From Sandaracinaceae bacterium (GTDB lineage Bacteria > Myxococcota_A > Polyangia > Polyangiales > Sandaracinaceae), in contig JANWYL010000125.1 of NCBI GenBank assembly GCA_025056955.1, forward strand, positions 1 to 8,329: a DNA stretch of 8,329 nt, in the 5' to 3' direction. Numbering within the stretch: position 1 is the stretch's first letter; the number at the start of each line of letters is the position of its first letter. Below, in pieces: positions 1 to 6,214 of this stretch. A program made the position numbers and the translations under genes. The notes under the pieces were generated by a model. That model worked only from the letters and a program-made list of their open reading frames with translations. It was not told the origin of the DNA and did no database searches.

Positions 1-939
1 GAGGGCTGGGAGATCCAGCCACCCACAACGCCGCGGCCTGCCAGTGACCGAGCCAAATTCATGACCACGCTTACGGATGAGCTCACCAAGCGGGCCACTG
101 ATTTCCGTTGGCATGGGACCATGACCAACCCGAGTGATGTAGGACTTGGCCACGGCAACCACGCGGTCGATGGCTCGAGGCCCAATCCCTAACCCAACGC
201 AGGCACCACCAGCGATTGCTGTTGAGCTTGTGACGTATGGGTAGGTGCCGTGGTCGAGATCCAGAAGGGTGCCTTGGGCGCCTTCTGCAAGGATGCGCTG
301 ATTTTTTTGGAGTGCTCCGTGAATGATCGCAGCTGAACTTCCAACGAAAGGGGCCAATACACTGGCAGCTTCCTCGAGGGAAGAGAGCACTGCATCAAAG
401 GGGGGGGGATCTGCCTGGACTTCACGGAAAAAGGGAACCAATGCGCTATGGATCTCGCGAAGCCATGTGGCGCACCTTTCTCGGTCGATCAAATTCCCAA
501 TCCGCATGCCGTGACGGCGGGCTTTGCTCTCATAGGCAGGCCCAACTCCCCGCTGCGTTGTTCCAAGTGGGCGGTGACCCGACTCTCTTAGGGAATCAAC
601 CAAGATGTGGTAGGGGGTGATCACGTGAGCGCTTTGTGAGATCACAATCCTTTTTGGGCTTGCATCGATTCCAAGCGACTGGAGGTGCCTGAGCTCTTCG
701 ACAAGGGCGCTTGGGTCGATCACCATGCCAGGGCCTAAAACACACAAGGGATGGGGATGAAAAATGCCCGAAGGCACCATTCGAATGATGTAGCGTCGCT
801 CCCCTACAACCACAGTGTGACCTGCATTGGGGCCTCCTGCATATCTTGCAACCACGTCTGCATGTTGAGCCAGGTGATCGACAATTTTTCCTTTCCCTTC
901 ATCACCCCACTGGGCACCGACCACAACAGTGACAGGCAT
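1..939 (-). CDS. purA: Adenylosuccinate synthetase, N-terminal 313 codons (3' end outside window)
   Basis: Joins IMP and aspartate using GTP to give adenylosuccinate, the first committed step from IMP to AMP, in the cytoplasm. The frame is open without a stop from the ATG at 939 to the window edge. It shows the family motifs in order: the GTP-binding/catalytic WGDEGKGK (residues 11-18, D13 as general base), AGGPNAGHT (34-42, H41 as catalytic acid), GTTQRGVGPAY (126-136), EGAQGTLLDLDHGTYPYVTSS split around residues 219-239, RVGHGPMPTE (270-279) and the substrate-loop signature TGRPRRCGW (299-307). The family is about 430 residues, so roughly 120 are missing to the left. The usual form of the 270-279 motif has Ala where this has His273, a small oddity. 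No strong Shine-Dalgarno sits close to the ATG; AGGAG at 960-956 is about 16 bases away. Upstream in-frame codons give no better start. The assignment is very secure. Confidence 0.97.
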   Translation of the reverse strand, partial: MPVTVVVGAQWGDEGKGKIVDHLAQHADVVARYAGGPNAGHTVVVGERRYIIRMVPSGIFHPHPLCVLGPGMVIDPSALVEELRHLQSLGIDASPKRIVISQSAHVITPYHILVDSLRESGHRPLGTTQRGVGPAYESKARRHGMRIGNLIDRERCATWLREIHSALVPFFREVQADPPPFDAVLSSLEEAASVLAPFVGSSAAIIHGALQKNQRILAEGAQGTLLDLDHGTYPYVTSSTAIAGGACVGLGIGPRAIDRVVAVAKSYITRVGHGPMPTEISGPLGELIRKRGHEFGSVTGRPRRCGWLDLPAL

Positions 940-1075
940 GAGTTTGGTATATAGGCTCCTGGCCAAAGGGCTTCAATCTCGGGGCACAGAGCAATTCCTT
1001 TTTGGAGGACGATATCTAAGGGCACAGAGGCGAGCTGACCCTTGGCAAGAGCTAAGAAAGGGGCATGATGAGACC
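940..1075. promoter_or_regulatory. Divergent intergenic region between purA and the methyltransferase
   Basis: These 136 bases separate two genes transcribed away from each other, so control signals for both should lie here. Besides the purA promoter candidate, a 10-bp direct repeat GGGCACAGAG occurs at 982-991 and 1020-1029, 38 bp apart start to start, which may be a regulator site or chance. A purine-rich AAAGGGG at 1056-1062 is a weak, rather distant ribosome binding site for the ATG at 1076. I see no convincing plus-strand -35/-10 pair; TATCTA at 1013-1018 is the best -10-like string but lacks a good partner. Confidence 0.4.
948..976 (-). promoter_or_regulatory. Candidate sigma70-type promoter for purA
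   Basis: Read on the minus strand, TTGAAG (976-971) and TATATA (953-948) are separated by exactly 17 bases, the ideal spacing. A transcript started 6-8 bases after the -10 box would begin at about 942-940, only one to three bases before the purA ATG at 939. That would make a leaderless or nearly leaderless mRNA, which agrees with the lack of a well-spaced ribosome binding site. The call rests on pattern only; TATATA is self-complementary, so by itself it is direction-neutral. Confidence 0.4.
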
Positions 1076-1732
1076 ATGGCCGATCCCATTTCACGGCAAG
1101 GTCAAAGTTACGCGAAGCCAGAAGTGCTCGATTTTTTGGCAGATTTTTATGCTCCATCTGATCAGGCCCTTAGGCGTGCCGAGCGAGCACCCGAAACCCA
1201 TGGCCTTCCTCCGATCCACATTGGCTGCCATGAGGGGGCTTTTATCGCTTGGTTGATCCGGATGCACAAGGTACAGCAGGCGGTCGAAATCGGAACCCTT
1301 GCTGGGTATTCTGCAATTTGGATTGCGCGGGCAATGATTTCTCCCGGGAAGCTCTATACGCTCGAAATCAACCCAAAACATGCCGAAGTGGCCCGTCACA
1401 ACCTGAAAGATGCGGGCTTGGAAGAGCGCGTTGAGGTGGTTGTGGGTGATGCATTGGAGAGCCTAAAAATGCTTGAAACGAGTGCCCCTTTTGATTGCGT
1501 CTTTATCGATGCAGACAAAATTCGATACGATCGCTACGCAGAGTGGGCAGTAAGTCATCTGCGGCCTGGCGGGCTTTTGATTGCTGACAATGCCTTTTAT
1601 TTTGGCCGCTTGCTCGAGGAGAGCGAAGAGGCGAAGGCGATGCGGCGTTTTCACGAGATCGCATCTCGTTTTTTCGACGCAGTCCTTGTTCCAACTCCTG
1701 ATGGCTTGGTGATTGGAAGCAAACGTGCGTGA
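1076..1732 (+). CDS. Class I SAM-dependent O-methyltransferase, CCoAOMT/family 3 type
   Basis: Predicted cytoplasmic enzyme that transfers methyl from S-adenosylmethionine to a hydroxyl of a small, probably catechol-like molecule with help of a divalent metal. Seen in the 218-residue protein: SAM-binding motif I EIGTLAGYS (71-79), acidic E97 closing the second strand (YTLEINP), GDA at 124-126, the family hallmark FIDADK (143-148) followed by YDRYAEW, and LRPGGLLIADN (162-172), whose D171/N172 with D145 would bind the metal. The length equals that of typical bacterial members (about 215-225). I chose the ATG at 1076: the frame is open back to an ATG at 929, but that would add 49 residues absent from the family and overlap the purA start. 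The gene is followed after 9 bases by a membrane protein, probably in one operon. The substrate cannot be told from sequence; there is no evident link to quinone methylation (UbiG/UbiE are different families). Confidence 0.9.
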   Translation: MADPISRQGQSYAKPEVLDFLADFYAPSDQALRRAERAPETHGLPPIHIGCHEGAFIAWLIRMHKVQQAVEIGTLAGYSAIWIARAMISPGKLYTLEINPKHAEVARHNLKDAGLEERVEVVVGDALESLKMLETSAPFDCVFIDADKIRYDRYAEWAVSHLRPGGLLIADNAFYFGRLLEESEEAKAMRRFHEIASRFFDAVLVPTPDGLVIGSKRA

Positions 1733-1741
1733 GAGAAGAGC

Positions 1742-2194
1742 GTGCAGCCAGCTTTCCGTCGCTTCCTCGTGGTCCTTGGAAAAAGCGGCGCTTTGGCAGT
1801 GGTGGGGGGGAGCTTGCTTATGGCCATCGCTTGGGTTGCACTCAAAGGCCATGAAGCAGAAGGCCCAATCCTTCGCGGGCTCAAGCTTGGAGCAACTGTG
1901 AGCGAAGTCAAAAAAATTCGAGGCGAGGAGGGATGGGAGGTTGGGCTTGAAAGGTCCGGAGACCTGGTGCTTTCACGGCCAGATGAGCGTTATGTGTTCC
2001 ATGAGGGGGTGCTCGTGTTGATTGAACTTCGCTTGCCAAAAGAAGCGCCAGAAGCGCAAGGGCCAGAGCAATGGGTCAGCCCTGGCTCTGTGCTTGTCCG
2101 TAAGCAGACGAGTGATGGGGTGAGAGTGATTTGGGTCTCTCGGTGGTGTCCCACACATGCGGATTACGCGAAAACGCTGGCTGGTCATAATTAA
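1742..2194 (+). CDS. Single-pass membrane protein of unknown function
   Basis: I do not recognise this 150-residue protein. A basic N-terminus (R6, R7, K14) is followed by a hydrophobic segment at about residues 15-35, which would anchor it in the inner membrane with the rest outside the cytoplasm; it could also be an uncleaved signal. The remainder is a small soluble domain. It opens with GLKLGATVSEVKKIRG (46-61), resembling the 'LG(M/A)T..EVK' openings of small periplasmic repeat domains, then alternates short beta-like strands (LVLSRP, YVFHEGVLVLIELRLP, SVLVRKQTSDGVRVIWVSRWC). Cys136 is its only cysteine. The start is GTG at 1742, preceded by the purine-rich GAGAGAAGAG that could serve as a ribosome binding site. 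The next Met (1820) would cut the hydrophobic segment. The start lies 9 bases after the methyltransferase stop, so the two are probably co-transcribed. Codon use matches the neighbours, supporting a real gene. Confidence 0.72.
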   Translation: MQPAFRRFLVVLGKSGALAVVGGSLLMAIAWVALKGHEAEGPILRGLKLGATVSEVKKIRGEEGWEVGLERSGDLVLSRPDERYVFHEGVLVLIELRLPKEAPEAQGPEQWVSPGSVLVRKQTSDGVRVIWVSRWCPTHADYAKTLAGHN

Positions 2195-2221
2195 GCACGT
2201 GAAAGTGCGCTTTCAGTGGCA

Positions 2222-2261
2222 CGCGTATACCAGTTGCTCAAAGCGAGCAATGCGCGTATAC
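2222..2261 (+). repeat. Pair of 9-bp direct repeats CGCGTATAC
   Basis: CGCGTATAC occurs at 2222-2230 and again at 2253-2261, 31 bp apart start to start. That is about three helical turns, so the two copies face the same side of the DNA. The second copy overlaps the candidate -10 box of the act promoter. This arrangement is typical of cooperative binding sites for a dimeric regulator, but no regulator is encoded in the window and the assignment is inference. Confidence 0.5.
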
Positions 2262-2262
2262 A
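2234..2262 (+). promoter_or_regulatory. Candidate promoter of the act operon
   Basis: TTGCTC (2234-2239) and TATACA (2257-2262) are separated by exactly 17 bases and match the sigma70 consensus at three and four positions. Transcription would start near 2269, giving a leader of roughly 35 bases before the actA ATG at 2304. Both boxes lie inside the dyad at 2199-2276: the -35 box is one arm of the inner hairpin and the -10 box sits in the second direct repeat. The promoter could therefore be regulated by a protein reading this symmetry. Confidence 0.4.
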
Positions 2263-2303
2263 CTGCGCACTTTCACCCGTCTTGCTGAGAAAAGCGTTCT
2301 GCT

Positions 2304-2984
2304 ATGCAAGTCTTTCCCAAGTCATTGAACCTTCTCCCTATTGTGGCTGTGATTGGGGTTGTGGGTGGCGGAGCTGCCCTTGTCTTTGTCGTGGCTTATT
2401 ATTTCTCGCCTTGGCACACGCAGGTCGGATATGCACCCGCCCAGCCCATTCGTTTCAGCCATAGGCTTCATGCTGGACAACTGGGAATGGATTGCCGCTA
2501 CTGCCATGCAAACGTTGAAAGGTCAGGGGAAGCGATGATCCCGCCGACCCAGACATGCATGGGTTGCCATGCAGTGCTCCACGGAGATCCGAGCGATCCG
2601 AAAAAGGCGACCAAAGCTTCAGTCCAGCCTCTTTTTGACTCATGGGCGACGGGGCAGCCCATTCCTTGGGTGCGGGTGCACAACTTGCCGGATCACGCCT
2701 ATTTCGACCACTCGATTCACTTGAGCGCAGGCATTGGATGTGTATCATGCCACGGGCGCATCGATCAGATGGAAGTGGTTCGTCAAGACCAACCGCTGAG
2801 CATGGCGTGGTGCTTAGATTGCCATCGCTACCCTGAGCCACACCTGAGGCCAGTTTCTGAAATTACCAACATGTCTTGGGTGCGGCCACAAGGAGTAACA
2901 CCTGAGCAATTTGCTCAGCGCTTGGTCGAATCTGGCCAGCGCTATGTGTTTCCTCCCCAAAACTGTGGCGGATGTCATCGATGA
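2304..2984 (+). CDS. actA: ACIII subunit ActA, membrane-anchored pentahaem cytochrome c
   Basis: Electron-transfer subunit of alternative complex III, on the outer (periplasmic) face of the inner membrane; it receives electrons that originate from quinol and passes them on to cytochrome c or an oxidase. The 226-residue protein begins with a hydrophobic segment (about residues 10-31) that serves as export signal and probable membrane anchor. Five covalent haem sites are visible: CRYCH (64-68), CMGCH (85-89), CVSCH (146-150), CLDCH (170-174) and CGGCH (221-225), the last ending one residue before the C-terminus, as is usual in ActA. Additional His residues (H53, H56, H131, H136, H139) are candidates for distal haem ligands. 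The ATG at 2304 is preceded by GAGAAAAG at a workable distance. It is the first gene of the act cluster and needs the Ccm or Ccs cytochrome c maturation system, not seen here. Confidence 0.95.
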   Translation: MQVFPKSLNLLPIVAVIGVVGGGAALVFVVAYYFSPWHTQVGYAPAQPIRFSHRLHAGQLGMDCRYCHANVERSGEAMIPPTQTCMGCHAVLHGDPSDPKKATKASVQPLFDSWATGQPIPWVRVHNLPDHAYFDHSIHLSAGIGCVSCHGRIDQMEVVRQDQPLSMAWCLDCHRYPEPHLRPVSEITNMSWVRPQGVTPEQFAQRLVESGQRYVFPPQNCGGCHR

Positions 2985-2991
2985 GAGAGGG
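2985..2991 (+). promoter_or_regulatory. Ribosome binding site deciding the actB start
   Basis: GAGAGGG, with GAGG at 2987-2990, lies five bases before the ATG at 2996, directly after the actA stop (2982-2984). The alternative starts at 2972 and 2981 have only weak purine stretches before them, although the ATG at 2981 forms an ATGA overlap with the actA stop. The site therefore favours 2996. Confidence 0.5.
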
Positions 2992-2995
2992 ATAC

Positions 2996-5900
2996 ATGCC
3001 GCAAAGAGACGAAGAGATGCGATCGGCTGGTGGAAACAGAAAAGTAAAACTTCCCGTTGTGTGGCCCAGCCTCGAGCGAAAACGCTTGCAATCGGAACAA
3101 GTCAAGCAGCAAGGTCATGGCAGGGATGAGGCCAAGGACGAGCATGTTCGAAGTTTTGAGGAGAGAGGGGAAAGCCTTCGAGGTGATGAGAAAGAGGAAG
3201 CGACTCATCCAGGAATAGGGCGCCGTGCTTTCCTGGAGCTTGCCTCTGTGCTTTCTGCCTTTGGGGCAGGAGGCTGCCTGAGGCGCCCGGCAGAGGCAAT
3301 AATGCCTCACGCGCAAGCCCCTGAGTATGCGCTCCCGGGGATCGCCCTCCATTTTGCCACTGTGCTTCCCCATAACGGCGAAGCCGTTGGGGTAATTGTT
3401 GAGCAGCACGAGGGCCGCCCAACCAAAATCGAGGGCAACCCCGATCATCCAGCCAGCAATCCCAATCGGCTTGGTCGCACAGGAGGAACTGGGATTGCCG
3501 AGCAAGCAGCGATCCTTTGCCTCTACGACCAAGATCGCTCGAATCAACCGATCCGGCGAAGTGGCGAAGGAAGAGTGCAAGCGAGTTGGGCCGATTTTGA
3601 GGCAATGGCTCGTGAGCATTTTGAAAAGCTCAAAGCAGATGGTGGAAGCCGCATTTTGGTGCTGCATGAACCCGTCACTTCACCGACTTTCGTTCGGCTC
3701 AAGCGCCTCTTTTTGAAGCGTTTTCCGCGCGCTGAGTTTTTCTCTTTTGCCTCTGTGAGCGATGCCTCTGTGAGAAGTGGCCTTCAGGCCGCTTTGGGGC
3801 GAAGGGTGCGCCCAGTGGTTGACTACTCAGCTGCGCGAATTCTTTCCCTGGATTGCGACTTCTTGCAGACCGAGCCAGGGAATGTGCGGGCTTCGCGGCT
3901 TTTTGCCCAGGCTCGAAGGCTTATGGGCCCTGCTTCTTCAATGAACCGCCTCTATGTGGTTGAGTCAACCCTCTCACTGACAGGGGCAAACGCAGACCAC
4001 AGATTGAGGCTTGCATCATCGAGGGTTTTCGATTACGCGCTGGCTTTAACCCATGCTTTGGCTCAGAGGGGCTTGAGCGACCTGGCCACTCTCGTCAAAG
4101 CCCCACCAAAACTCGACGTGCCAAGGGAATGGATAGAGAAGGTCGCAGATGACCTGATCGAGCATCGGGGAAGGGCTGTTGTCGTGGCAGGCTCCCGTCA
4201 GCCCCCCGCACTCCACGCACTTGTGGCAGCAATCAATCAGCTGCTGGCCGGATCTTTCGTGCAGTATGTCGAAGTACCTGATCCCGACGAAAAAGATCCT
4301 TTGGAGGGTTTGGCCAGGGTGATTGAGCGAAGTGCGGGCGCAACCTTGGTCATTTTGGGTGGAAATCCCGTCTATGGAGCACCTTCCGATCTGCCAATTG
4401 CAGAGGCCATTTCCCGGGCCGAGCTAAGCATCCACCTTTCGCTTCACGATGACGAGACGAGCCGTCTATGCACCTGGCACTTGCCAATGGCCCATCCGCT
4501 TGAGTCATGGGGCGATCATCAATCGATTGATGGAACGATTGCCATTCAGCAGCCTCTGATTGCTCCCTTGTGCAATGGTCGAAGCGATATTGAGATCTTG
4601 GCCTTGCTTGCTGGCGAAGCCGTGTGGAGCGGCTACCACAACGTGCGCCGGACCTTTGCTGAGCTGACAGGGGGACTTGGTGGCTTTGAGAGCGCATGGC
4701 GACGTGCCCTCCATAGGGGAGTGGTCGATGGCGCAGCGGCGCCGGTTGTTTCAGGCTTAGTGAACTTCGAAAAGGTAAAAGAACTCATCAATCGAGCAGT
4801 TGGAGAGAGCAAGGCACGGGAGGGGTGGGAGGTCGTTTTTGCGCCATGTCCGAAAGTCTTTGATGGCCGATACCTCAACAATCCTTGGTTGCTCGAGCTG
4901 CCTGATCCAATCACCAAGGTGAGTTGGGACAATGCCGCCATGATTTCTCCTCGCTCTGCAGAGGAGTTGGGGGTCAGAAACGGCCGGATGATACAAATCG
5001 AAAAGGGAGGGCGGGCGATCGAAGTGCCGGTTGTGGTGGTGCCTGGGCATGCAGACCGCAGCATCACCCTCACCCTTGGATGGGGGCGCTCAGAGGCTGG
5101 CCGTTTTGCCAAAGGTTATGGTTTTAACGTGGCTCCACTCCGCACCCGTGAGGACTTCAGTTTCGGAAGTGGTTTTGAGGTAAAGGCAAAAGGCCGCTTC
5201 CATCTCGTGATCACCCAGGAGCATCATTCGATGGATCAAGATCCCCACATCCCTGGGGTAGGGCGAATCGATCTCCCTCCCCGCCCATTGGCAATTGTTG
5301 GCACCTTGGAGGAATATGCGGAGAAGCCTGATTTTCCTCAATGGCTTGAGCCGACTCCTGATACTCCCCCTCTTTGGCCTGAGGTTGACTATAAGAAACC
5401 CCTTGAGCCAGCTCAGGGGGGGTTGAGTTGGTCGCTTTCGCCTGTCAAGCGTCCTGCACCTAAGGATCCCCCTCATCGCCACGCGTGGGGGATGGCGGTT
5501 GATTTGACCACCTGCATAGGGTGTTCTGCTTGTGTGGTGGCATGCACCGCTGAAAACAACGTGGCCACTGTTGGAAAGGATCAGGTCGCACGTGGACGAG
5601 AGATGCACTGGTTGCGCATTGACCGCTACTTTGTAGATGAAGACGAATCCAACCCCCCGGTGGCTTTTTTGCCTGTGGCTTGTCAGCATTGTGAAGAGGC
5701 GCCCTGTGAAAATGTTTGCCCTGTGAATGCCACGGAGCACAGCCCTGAGGGGCTCAACGAGATGGCATACAACCGCTGCATTGGGACGCGCTATTGCATG
5801 AACAACTGCCCCTACAAGGTGAGGCGATTCAACTACCTTGCTTACCAGGCCCATCCAACGGAGTTTCAACGAATGCAGTTCAATCCAAATGTGAGCGTGC

Positions 5901-6214
5901 GGATGCGGGGTGTGATGGAGAAGTGCACCTATTGCATTCAACGCATCCAAGCAGCCAAGATCGCTGCCCGCAACGCGAATCGCCGTTTGATGGACGGGGA
6001 CGTGGTTCCGGCTTGTGCTCAGGCTTGTCCAACCCAAGCGATCGTTTTTGGGGATCTCAACGATCCCAACTCCCTTGTGTCTCAGCTGAGCCGCTTGGAT
6101 CGGCACTACAAGCTTCTTGCACAGGTCGGTACGCAGCCTCGCACGACCTATCTCGCTCGGATTAGGAACCCAAACCCCAACTTTTCCAACTCTTCTGATT
6201 CGGAGGCGAGCTGA
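2996..6214 (+). CDS. actB: ACIII subunit ActB, molybdopterin-like domain fused to four-cluster Fe-S domain
   Basis: Periplasmic core of alternative complex III; it should carry electrons through Fe-S clusters from the quinol site in ActC to the haems of ActA. The 1072-residue protein starts with a charged stretch of about 70 residues, then a twin-arginine signal GRRAFLELA (R76, R77) running into AGGC (C94), a possible lipid-attachment cysteine. Residues about 110-770 form a molybdopterin oxidoreductase-like region (e.g. EGRPTKIEGNPDHPAS, HLPMAHPLESWGD) that in characterised ACIII binds no Mo cofactor. The C-terminal ferredoxin-like domain has CIGCSACVVAC (C840-C850), CQHCEEAPCENVC (C896-C908), CIGTRYCMNNC (C928-C938), CTYC (C977, C980) and CAQAC (C1007, C1011). 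That makes 15 ligands, exactly right for three [4Fe-4S] and one [3Fe-4S]. The start at 2996 is favoured by its ribosome binding site; 2981 (ATGA overlap with the actA stop) and 2972 are alternatives. The stop overlaps the actC start. Confidence 0.95.
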   Translation: MPQRDEEMRSAGGNRKVKLPVVWPSLERKRLQSEQVKQQGHGRDEAKDEHVRSFEERGESLRGDEKEEATHPGIGRRAFLELASVLSAFGAGGCLRRPAEAIMPHAQAPEYALPGIALHFATVLPHNGEAVGVIVEQHEGRPTKIEGNPDHPASNPNRLGRTGGTGIAEQAAILCLYDQDRSNQPIRRSGEGRVQASWADFEAMAREHFEKLKADGGSRILVLHEPVTSPTFVRLKRLFLKRFPRAEFFSFASVSDASVRSGLQAALGRRVRPVVDYSAARILSLDCDFLQTEPGNVRASRLFAQARRLMGPASSMNRLYVVESTLSLTGANADHRLRLASSRVFDYALALTHALAQRGLSDLATLVKAPPKLDVPREWIEKVADDLIEHRGRAVVVAGSRQPPALHALVAAINQLLAGSFVQYVEVPDPDEKDPLEGLARVIERSAGATLVILGGNPVYGAPSDLPIAEAISRAELSIHLSLHDDETSRLCTWHLPMAHPLESWGDHQSIDGTIAIQQPLIAPLCNGRSDIEILALLAGEAVWSGYHNVRRTFAELTGGLGGFESAWRRALHRGVVDGAAAPVVSGLVNFEKVKELINRAVGESKAREGWEVVFAPCPKVFDGRYLNNPWLLELPDPITKVSWDNAAMISPRSAEELGVRNGRMIQIEKGGRAIEVPVVVVPGHADRSITLTLGWGRSEAGRFAKGYGFNVAPLRTREDFSFGSGFEVKAKGRFHLVITQEHHSMDQDPHIPGVGRIDLPPRPLAIVGTLEEYAEKPDFPQWLEPTPDTPPLWPEVDYKKPLEPAQGGLSWSLSPVKRPAPKDPPHRHAWGMAVDLTTCIGCSACVVACTAENNVATVGKDQVARGREMHWLRIDRYFVDEDESNPPVAFLPVACQHCEEAPCENVCPVNATEHSPEGLNEMAYNRCIGTRYCMNNCPYKVRRFNYLAYQAHPTEFQRMQFNPNVSVRMRGVMEKCTYCIQRIQAAKIAARNANRRLMDGDVVPACAQACPTQAIVFGDLNDPNSLVSQLSRLDRHYKLLAQVGTQPRTTYLARIRNPNPNFSNSSDSEAS
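5399..5420 (+). other. Strong hairpin inside actB at the domain linker
   Basis: CCCCTTGAG (5399-5407) can pair with CTCAGGGGG (5412-5420), giving nine pairs including one G-T, around a four-base loop CCAG. It lies in the coding sequence for the proline-rich linker (residues about 800-820) between the molybdopterin-like part and the Fe-S domain. It may slow ribosomes between domains, or may only reflect codons for Pro and Gly. No T-run follows, so it is not a terminator. Confidence 0.4.
6202..6206 (+). promoter_or_regulatory. Ribosome binding site of actC
   Basis: GGAGG seven bases before the actC ATG, still inside the actB reading frame. Together with the TGATG stop/start overlap it indicates translational coupling of actB and actC. 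Confidence 0.8.

Larger units (their letters stand above)
2199..2276. repeat. Large imperfect dyad (nested inverted repeats) upstream of actA
   Basis: A perfect 12-bp inverted repeat, GTGAAAGTGCGC (2199-2210) and GCGCACTTTCAC (2265-2276), encloses further pairing: AGTG (2215-2218) with CACT (2261-2264), TATAC (2226-2230) with GTATA (2256-2260), and an inner hairpin TTGCTC (2234-2239)/GAGCAA (2245-2250) with loop AAAGC. That is about 27 pairs with bulges. The left arm is also part of a near-perfect 16-bp palindrome, TGAAAGTGCGCTTTCA (2200-2215). No run of T follows on either strand, so it does not look like an intrinsic terminator. It may be a DNA operator, an RNA leader element, or a remnant of a small palindromic repeat. 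Confidence 0.75.

Noticed and set aside
929..1075. Upstream extension of the methyltransferase to the ATG at 929
   Set aside because: It would add 49 residues not found in the family, overlap the purA start codon and swallow the divergent promoter region. The ATG at 1076 gives the standard 218-residue length.
1463..1911. Minus-strand open frames opposite the methyltransferase end and the membrane protein start
   Set aside because: They are antisense to a clear methyltransferase domain and cross two genes, with no motif or ribosome binding site.
2199..2276. Rho-independent terminator after the 150-residue membrane protein
   Set aside because: The stem is long and interrupted, and no T-run follows on either strand. 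A promoter-like pair lies inside it, so a control element is the better reading.
2975..3667. 230-codon open frame on the minus strand opposite the start of actB
   Set aside because: It lies antisense to the Tat signal and beginning of the molybdopterin-like domain, and it has no family resemblance.
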